A program made the position numbers and the translations under genes. From the NCBI GenBank assembly GCA_964416195.1, contig CAYQDB010000004.1, forward strand, positions 1-64,000: a DNA stretch of 64,000 nt. Direction: 5' to 3'. The notes beneath the pieces are model-generated. The model made no database searches, had not been told where the DNA came from, and worked only from the letters and a program-made list of their open reading frames with translations. The DNA comes from CAYQDB01 sp964416195. GTDB taxonomy: Bacteria; Zixibacteria; MSB-5A5; GN15; FEB-12. Position 1 is the first letter of the stretch, and each line of letters begins with the position of its first letter. Shown one piece after another: positions 58,899 to 64,000 of this stretch.

Positions 58899-59723
58899 CT
58901 ACTCTTGCTGTTCTGCTGGAGGCAAGGCCAATTGGGTTTTCACCCAAATCTCTTGCTTTTCGGGTAGTTCCCTGCTGCCGCCACCCCGACCGCCACCAAT
59001 ACCACCTGGTCGACCGCCCATACCACCCGGTGGTTTACCTCGTATTCCGCCACAGCCAACTCTCATATCGCCCCATTCAGCTCCTAAGCATATGGTTTGC
59101 CCCGGTTGCACTCCTAAGCCATAGAACTGGACTGCGCTTTCTTGAAGAGGAACAGAGAACTCATACGAGTAGAAACCCATAGAGGTATCATACTTAGCAG
59201 CCGGTCCTTTGGAGCCGTCGGTTGGTATGCTTGCTTCTACATAATAGCTCTCGTCAAAGAAGATGAATTTGTCGCCTGCTTGTGCTTCTCTTTCCAAAAG
59301 GAGCTGCTTCTGCTCTTGGGGCAGATTGTCAAGCCGCCCACCACCGCGAGCCGCCATTAACTCCGTAAGAGAAGGTCCCCCGTAGAATCGGATGCCCATG
59401 TCCTTGTCCTTTTTACCGTTTGCGTCTATCCAAAGGGTCAATCCGGTCATTCTAATGGCCTGAGCCCATGCGGGATTCGTAAAACGGAAGTGAATGAAGA
59501 GATTCTTATCATCGTTACCGAGACCTAACACCGCCCCCTCATCTTCAAAATAAGTGGTTGGTATATCTCTCCATTCCGACATCTTGCCATCCACCTGAAT
59601 CGGTTCTGCCAACCAGTGACTCGTTACCTCCTGTGTTCTGCAGCCCGCTTCGAAGATCAACGCAGCTAACGTTATTGATGTCAGCGCCTTTTTACCCACT
59701 ACAATCAACTTGTTGATATCCAT
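58899..59723 (-). CDS. Lipoprotein with CBM9/DOMON-like domain and Gly-rich tail
   Basis: A 274-residue predicted lipoprotein (signal ending LIFEAGCRTQ). The mature domain starts IQVDGKMSEWRDIPTTYFEDEG and continues with NLFIHFRFTNPAW and LTLWIDANGKKDKDMGIRFYGG. This is the pattern of CBM9/DOMON-like beta-sandwich domains, which bind carbohydrates or haem. A Gly/Pro-rich run (about 225-255, GGIGGGRGGGS-type) precedes a short C-terminus. Function unknown. It converges with murQ on the other strand. Confidence 0.6.
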   Translation of the reverse strand: MDINKLIVVGKKALTSITLAALIFEAGCRTQEVTSHWLAEPIQVDGKMSEWRDIPTTYFEDEGAVLGLGNDDKNLFIHFRFTNPAWAQAIRMTGLTLWIDANGKKDKDMGIRFYGGPSLTELMAARGGGRLDNLPQEQKQLLLEREAQAGDKFIFFDESYYVEASIPTDGSKGPAAKYDTSMGFYSYEFSVPLQESAVQFYGLGVQPGQTICLGAEWGDMRVGCGGIRGKPPGGMGGRPGGIGGGRGGGSRELPEKQEIWVKTQLALPPAEQQE

Positions 59724-60210
59724 GACGACTTACCCTCTCTGTTGTTGTTATCATTCAGTTTTCAGACACGTCCTTATTATGACTTCTTTTCCGGAACTCA
59801 GCAGTGCTTCTCCGATGCACACCGCTCCGCAACTATGATAAGCCAATTACCAAAAAGGATTAATGGCAGCTTGGCAGTTAATGACGATTCCCTCCGATTG
59901 GGATCACCAGTCAAGTCAACCTCTGCAAGCCAGTAGCCCGGAACTCCAACCACTTCCCGCTTTTGCGGAAGCAGGGACTGGGGAATTGCACAGATTCTCC
60001 CCTGATCCTGCTGTACCGAGTCGTTCAAAAAGCGCTGGCTGTACCATACGGTACGCCATCGAAGCCGCACCAAGCGCGTGCTCTGTGACCCTAATCTATT
60101 GAGTATTAAGCGAGTAGTCAGCTCCCATCAATCCGGCACGCAGATTGATGCTGTCCTAACTGAAAAGATGATAGAAACCTTTAACCGATAGAACAAAGGA
60201 GAACCAAACC
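59724..60210. other. Intergenic region without recognised gene
   Basis: 487 bp between the divergently oriented CBM9-like and MORN-like lipoprotein genes. A 91-codon minus-strand frame (59798-60073) shows no family signature and no ribosome binding site, so it was not called. An AAAGGAGAA ribosome binding site for the downstream gene lies at the right end. Confidence 0.4.
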
Positions 60211-61368
60211 ATGGTCCGTAGACTTCTGACGCCAATTTTTGTCGTCGCCCTACTGTTCTGGGCCAGCGGTTGTTCAGAGAGCCCGACCGAACCAGGTGCG
60301 AGCCAGGACCTCAATCTTGAGGATGAGTTCGGCGGCTATACAGCTTCTGTGGAAGCTCCCGGCTTTGGCGATCCAGAGCTGCTGTCCGAAGCTGAAGGAG
60401 ACGAGGAGTACAACGACCAGATGCTGGGTTCGCCGGAAATCGACTCCGCAATTGCTGATCCGGCAGCGGAATACTACCATTTTAGAGCTGTCTGGGGCCA
60501 CTTGTACTTCGATTCAACAGTCACTGAGATAACCGATTGGACCGGCTCTCTGACAGTCTCGCGCGGAGTTGAAATCATTCGGCGTGTCATACGCTTTGAA
60601 CCGCCCGGCGATTATATTGTCCCTCGCACCGACCGTAGAGTCATCGAGTGGGTTTCCAGGACTACTGTTCACAACGACGGTGTCGCGGTTGACATCTTCG
60701 TGCCGCCAGTGCGGCCAATATTCGACACTACGGAAGTAGCACAAGTCGATTCGCTTGGCGACACCACCTATCTCATTGTCGTTGATGCCGCTTATCCGGA
60801 ACCGGTGCCGGTCACAGTTTCCTTCGAGACCGGTCCCTACAGTTGTAAATTCGGCCTTGAGGAGTTAGTCTCACTCGATACCATTGTTTATCTCGAAGAT
60901 TCCAACGCTGTTGCCTTCCATGCCTTCAAACTTGATCGGTACCCCTACCCACGGGGATTCCTGGCCGGTCGCTGGGGCTATGACCAGGAGGGCAACAGCA
61001 GATTCCGTGGGGTATGGATGACCAAACGTGGGCGCATTACTGGTTATCTAAAAGGTCATTTTGGCAAAAACAACGCCGGCCTTAACATGTTCTTTGGCAA
61101 ATGGATATCCCGGAGCGGCCAGTTTGAGGGCTTTTTGAGAGGGACTTATGGTCCCCATCCGCATCCCGAGGTAACTAATGCCGCCAGGAAGTGCGCTCAT
61201 GGCTGGTTCACCGGCAGGATATTCAATGCCGATCGGGTTCCAATTGGCCTGTTGAAAGGGAAATACAGGTCAGCCCCCTGGTATCGTGCCGGTTTCTTCC
61301 AGGGACGGTGGAAACTGTTCTGCAATGCCATTGATGCAGAACCAACTAATGAAGATGAGGGGTTTTAG
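60211..61368 (+). CDS. Lipoprotein with C-terminal Gly-aromatic (MORN-like) repeats
   Basis: A 385-residue predicted lipoprotein (signal ending FWASGCSESPTEPG) with a strong AAAGGAGA ribosome binding site. The N-terminal mature region is acidic, followed by a beta-rich middle domain (about 90-240). From about residue 250 there are at least six short repeats of the form G-x-aromatic-x-G-x-W/Y (FLAGRWG, FRGVWM, ITGYLKGHFG, FFGKWI, FEGFLRGTYG, FFQGRWK), resembling MORN repeats. Function is unknown. The gene ends near a terminator that is shared with the convergent TPR lipoprotein gene. Confidence 0.6.
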   Translation: MVRRLLTPIFVVALLFWASGCSESPTEPGASQDLNLEDEFGGYTASVEAPGFGDPELLSEAEGDEEYNDQMLGSPEIDSAIADPAAEYYHFRAVWGHLYFDSTVTEITDWTGSLTVSRGVEIIRRVIRFEPPGDYIVPRTDRRVIEWVSRTTVHNDGVAVDIFVPPVRPIFDTTEVAQVDSLGDTTYLIVVDAAYPEPVPVTVSFETGPYSCKFGLEELVSLDTIVYLEDSNAVAFHAFKLDRYPYPRGFLAGRWGYDQEGNSRFRGVWMTKRGRITGYLKGHFGKNNAGLNMFFGKWISRSGQFEGFLRGTYGPHPHPEVTNAARKCAHGWFTGRIFNADRVPIGLLKGKYRSAPWYRAGFFQGRWKLFCNAIDAEPTNEDEGF

Positions 61369-61520
61369 GGCGAATTCACTTACTGAAGGGATTCCAACCC
61401 GGACCGCGACCCGGGCTGGAAATGGAAAGATGCTGGCCAATCCCCCCACGGCCGGCATCCCATTTCTGACCGACTGTCGAATTCCCTGAAAAAAATTTAT
61501 TAAAAAAGTACATTTTTCTC

Positions 61521-61550
61521 TTGCCAAGTGAACAATAATTGTTTTATTTA
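61521..61550 (+). promoter_or_regulatory. Weak sigma-70-like promoter for a candidate small RNA
   Basis: TTGCCA (61521-61526) and TATTTA (61545-61550) are separated by 18 bases in an AT-rich stretch between convergent genes. A transcript would begin near 61557 and end at the terminator 61615-61649. Confidence 0.35.
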
Positions 61551-61556
61551 AGTTTA

Positions 61557-61650
61557 GAACATAGAGACCCACAAAAGACCCCCCCTCTGTCTCTTACCGA
61601 GACAGCCCTGCGTTGGGCAGGATTAGCAATAATCCTGCCCTTCTTTTTTA
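61557..61650 (+). ncRNA. Candidate small RNA, C-rich, ending in a strong terminator
   Basis: After about 22 bases there is a run of seven C followed by TCTGTCTC. A perfect hairpin CTGTCTC/GAGACAG (61587-61605) and then the terminator GGGCAGGATTA/TAATCCTGCCC plus T-rich tail follow. The layout parallels 53597-53675, where CCCCCCTC is also in an exposed loop. It could alternatively be only the 3' untranslated region of the upstream lipoprotein gene. Confidence 0.4.
61615..61649. terminator. Strong rho-independent terminator between convergent genes
   Basis: Perfect 11-bp stem (61615-61625 with 61630-61640), GCAA tetraloop and TTCTTTTTT tail on the plus strand. It lies between the MORN-like lipoprotein gene (plus) and the TPR lipoprotein gene (minus, stop at 61652), so it may serve both. 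Confidence 0.85.
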
Positions 61651-61651
61651 T

Positions 61652-62500
61652 CTAATTCTTTATGTTAAGCTCTTCTCGAAGGAGATCAATCAAGGAATCC
61701 AGGCGGAACTCATCACCTGCCACGGGCTGTAACTGAAGGTACAATTGATAGGCCTCTTTTTTCTTCTCTCGACTGTTCTGAGAAGCCAAAGTGTGGGCAA
61801 GATTCAGTTTAATCGACAGCGAACTGGTATCCCTGTCCAGCATCGAACGTAAGATTGTCTCCGCCTCCGCGAAGCGTTGCAGAGCTGTGAGGTACACTGT
61901 CTTGTTCAATAAGAACTGATCGTTGGAACCGAAGCGCTGAAGAGCGCTGTCAATTACCGCCAGCGCTACACCCAGCGAGTCGTTGTCCGCTGCCAGATTT
62001 GCAACCTGAAGATAGTTGTTGGGGTTACCAGGGTCCTTTTCAAGGAGCTTCCGATAGAAATAGTACGCTACCCGGTAATTCTCAACTTTCATATTGAGAT
62101 AGCCCAGCTCGCCGTAGTACTGCTCAAGCGGGTCTCCTGTCTCGATCAGAACATGGACGGCCTCGATTGCGCTCTTCCATTCCTCTATCGTCTTGGCAAC
62201 TTTGTACAAGGCGAGATTTGTCTCCCTGTCTTCGGGAAACAGCAGATCAGCTCGTTTCAGATATTGAAAAGCAGAATCGTACAGGCAGTCTCGCTCATAA
62301 CTTATTCCAAGAAGGTACAACAGGTGTTGATCAGATGGTTTTTGAGCTACAGCTTTCGAAAGGTATTCCCTCGCCTTGGCGTATTCTTGATTGACGAATG
62401 CTTTTTCTCCAGCCTCGCTCAGCTCCGCAATCGTACTCGGCTCTTTGCCGCACCCGGCAAGCAGGATAATCAACAAACTTGTAGTAGCGAGTGCTCTCAT
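61652..62500 (-). CDS. TPR-repeat lipoprotein
   Basis: A 282-residue predicted lipoprotein (signal ending IILLAGCGKEP). The mature protein is almost entirely tetratricopeptide repeats: EAGEKAFVNQEYAKAREYLSKA, YLLGISYERDCLYDSAFQYL, ELGYLNMKVENYRVAYYFYRKL and others, about six in all. It probably scaffolds protein complexes at the inner face of the outer membrane or in the periplasm. No specific partner is evident. It is divergent from the DprA-like gene. Confidence 0.8.
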   Translation of the reverse strand: MRALATTSLLIILLAGCGKEPSTIAELSEAGEKAFVNQEYAKAREYLSKAVAQKPSDQHLLYLLGISYERDCLYDSAFQYLKRADLLFPEDRETNLALYKVAKTIEEWKSAIEAVHVLIETGDPLEQYYGELGYLNMKVENYRVAYYFYRKLLEKDPGNPNNYLQVANLAADNDSLGVALAVIDSALQRFGSNDQFLLNKTVYLTALQRFAEAETILRSMLDRDTSSLSIKLNLAHTLASQNSREKKKEAYQLYLQLQPVAGDEFRLDSLIDLLREELNIKN

Positions 62501-62626
62501 CTTTCCTCTGTTTCAAACATTAGCATCCTCATATATAGAACTTTCCTGTTTGTAATTCAAGTCCAGTAGGGATAATTTGCCCATGTGGCTGTGTTGACAA
62601 GTCAACCCAATGAGGTAGATTATAGA

Positions 62627-63532
62627 ATGACCAAAAATGATGAGTACCATATAACCACTCAGGTTCTGGCTCTATGCCACTTTGCTGGTATCCGGCCGCG
62701 CCAGTTCGAGGCTCTAATACACAATTTCCGGAGCCTGGAACAAATCCTCAAGGCGGACAAAGATGCTCTCATGGCAATAGAGGGCATGATTGCTGACACA
62801 GCCAAAAAGATAGCCGGCACATCAGCCTATCTCAAACAGGCCGAAGAGCTTCACCGCCGTTTGAAAGAGCAGGATATAACAGTCATAACCCGCTTCGATG
62901 ACGATTTCCCCCGCTTTCTGTTCGAATTGAATGACCCGCCACCGCTGCTGTACGTACGTGGCAGAATACCTGCTAATAACGAGAAGAGAGTGGCTCTGGT
63001 TGGTGCCGAGAACGCCACCAATGAAGGAATCGAATTGACGGTCAAGCTCGCTCGCGCCTTTACCGAGGCAGGGGTGCAGATTGTAACCTCGTTGAGCAAA
63101 GGTATTGACGCCACCGCTCACATAGGAGCCAAAGCGGCAAACGGGGTTTCCTTCTGCGTGCTCGATTCCGGTTTAGATCATATTCACCCGCCGGAGCACA
63201 TGCCACTTGCCATAGACATCGTTCAGTCTGGAGGTGTCATAAGCGAGTATCCACCTGAACAGGTCCATACGAGCGAAAGCTTTATTTCTTCCAACCGGAT
63301 TCTGGTAGGACTGGCCCAGGCGGTAGTTATCACTGAAATGTATCACGATTCAACGCGTACCCTTGATCTTTTGTCATTCTGCAAGCAGATCGGAAAGCTT
63401 ACCTTTTTCATGGTTGACCCCGAACGGGGAGCTCTTGCTGATAAAGAAAGTCTTGCGCAATCTGTCTCGTGCGGTGCTATTCCATTGGTGGGCCTGAACA
63501 AAACGGATGACATCGTTAAGGCCCTGGTATAA
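62627..63532 (+). CDS. Divergent DprA/Smf-family protein
   Basis: About 301 residues from the ATG at 62627; GAGG lies about ten bases upstream and a TTGACA at 62594. An N-terminal helix-hairpin-helix region (ALCHFAGIRPRQFEALI, LMAIEGM) precedes a DprA-type Rossmann domain with PPLLYVRG and IVTSLSKGIDATAHIGA. The otherwise conserved GSR..S.YG box reads GAENATNEG, and the usual FP.RNRI..GLS reads FISSNRILVGLAQA. DprA loads RecA onto incoming single-stranded DNA in transformation. The altered motifs make this a distant member, so that role is uncertain. A YigZ gene follows after eight bases. Confidence 0.7.
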   Translation: MTKNDEYHITTQVLALCHFAGIRPRQFEALIHNFRSLEQILKADKDALMAIEGMIADTAKKIAGTSAYLKQAEELHRRLKEQDITVITRFDDDFPRFLFELNDPPPLLYVRGRIPANNEKRVALVGAENATNEGIELTVKLARAFTEAGVQIVTSLSKGIDATAHIGAKAANGVSFCVLDSGLDHIHPPEHMPLAIDIVQSGGVISEYPPEQVHTSESFISSNRILVGLAQAVVITEMYHDSTRTLDLLSFCKQIGKLTFFMVDPERGALADKESLAQSVSCGAIPLVGLNKTDDIVKALV

Positions 63533-63540
63533 CGAATACC

Positions 63541-64000
63541 ATGGAAGACCTGTACTATACTATCAACACGCCCTCGCGTTATGAAACAAAGGTGAAAGGT
63601 TCGCGCTTTTTAGCCGAAAGCGATCTGGTCACAACCGTCGAGGTAGCTCAGGAAACGCTGGAAAAGATCCGCAAACGGGAGTACTCCGCAACACACCATT
63701 GCTATGCTTACCGTGTTGGCTTCTTCGATAGGATGACCTTCAAGTATTCCGACAACGGTGAACCCTCCGGCACGGCGGGACGACCCATCTATGATGTCAT
63801 CTGTGGCCATAACCTGACCAACGTCCTGGTAGTGGTGACTCGTTACTTCGGCGGCACCAAACTTGGCACCGGCGGTCTGGCCAGAGCCTACAGTGAGGCT
63901 GCCAAGTTTGTTATTAAAAAGTCCGGCATCAAAGAGAACTTCTCTATGGAATCCATCCGGCTGGAAATTGGCTTTGCCTATTATGACCAACTGGTGAAAA
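63541..64000 (+). CDS. YigZ/IMPACT-family protein (3' end beyond window)
   Basis: An open frame from the ATG at 63541 runs off the window after about 153 codons; family members are about 200 residues. It shows the UPF0029/IMPACT domain: KGSRFLAESDL, the KREYSATHHCYAYRVG segment, YSDNGEPSGTAGRPIYDVI and VVVVTRYFGGTKLGTGGLARAYSEA. Bacterial YigZ is of uncertain function, possibly nucleic acid binding. It follows the DprA-like gene by eight bases and is probably cotranscribed. Confidence 0.93.
   Translation, partial: MEDLYYTINTPSRYETKVKGSRFLAESDLVTTVEVAQETLEKIRKREYSATHHCYAYRVGFFDRMTFKYSDNGEPSGTAGRPIYDVICGHNLTNVLVVVTRYFGGTKLGTGGLARAYSEAAKFVIKKSGIKENFSMESIRLEIGFAYYDQLVK

Noticed and set aside
59798..60073. 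91-codon minus-strand frame in the gap before the MORN-like lipoprotein gene
   Set aside because: No ribosome binding site, no family match and unusual composition; probably chance.
1..64000. CRISPR arrays, rRNA and tRNA genes
   Set aside because: No regularly spaced direct repeats with unique spacers, and no tRNA cloverleaf or rRNA segment, were seen; the repeats present are irregularly dispersed and palindromic.

Overview
The window looks like chromosomal DNA from a Gram-negative (diderm) bacterium of the Fibrobacterota-Chlorobiota-Bacteroidota (FCB) superphylum or a neighbouring candidate phylum such as Zixibacteria. The grounds are an LpxC-FabZ fusion, a nearly complete lipid A/Kdo gene set, a PorV-like outer-membrane protein, a C-terminal FlgD/T9SS-type sorting domain, many lipoproteins and very repeat-rich intergenic DNA. 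No rRNA, tRNA or CRISPR array was seen. The taxonomic call is an inference from gene content.

Layout. 1-5.9 kb (minus strand): a membrane methyltransferase, a hotdog thioesterase, an acyl-CoA dehydrogenase, a broken hisC-like gene and a fused ADP-forming acyl-CoA synthetase. 5.7-7.8 kb: a tyrosine recombinase, a truncated DUF488 gene and a degraded transposase-like remnant. 7.8-22.8 kb: one compact minus-strand operon running from a giant secreted beta-helix/Ig-like protein (split by an in-frame TAA) through a PorV-like/TPR protein, a membrane SpoIIE-type phosphatase, a STAS-HATPase fusion and a STAS protein to a hybrid histidine kinase. 23.7-35.4 kb (plus strand): lpxC-fabZ, lpxA, two AT-rich membrane genes of unknown function, a Gfo/Idh oxidoreductase, lpxB, waaA, lpxK, nadB and guaA. 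35.6-43.1 kb: an EreA/ChaN-like lipoprotein, an alpha/beta hydrolase, a polyprenyl diphosphate synthase, a VWA membrane protein, an orphan DHp (HisKA) protein and a saccharopine dehydrogenase-like enzyme. 43.2-47.7 kb (minus): four tandem paralogous prepilin-like genes. 48-55 kb: an Rrf2 regulator, pdxS, a TcmP/DUF5131 pair, an SDR epimerase, a methyltransferase and an ECF S-component. 55-64 kb: nadC, a KARI-like reductoisomerase, murQ, several lipoproteins, a divergent DprA and a YigZ/IMPACT gene cut by the window end.

How the parts fit. The 23.7-32.2 kb block builds lipid A and attaches Kdo, and nadB and nadC serve NAD synthesis. The 7.8-22.8 kb operon couples a complete partner-switching cascade to one very large exported protein, so the cascade probably controls that surface structure or its secretion. 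The four prepilins share an extra C-terminal beta domain and probably build one pseudopilus-like assembly. The TcmP/DUF5131 pair is AT-rich and looks transferred.

Intergenic DNA carries several repeat families. Two are short elements of 140 and 164 bp with matching inverted ends and 4-bp target duplications. One has inserted into a palindromic repeat and the other exactly at the start codon of a prepilin gene. Two short promoter-led, C-rich structured segments may be small RNAs.
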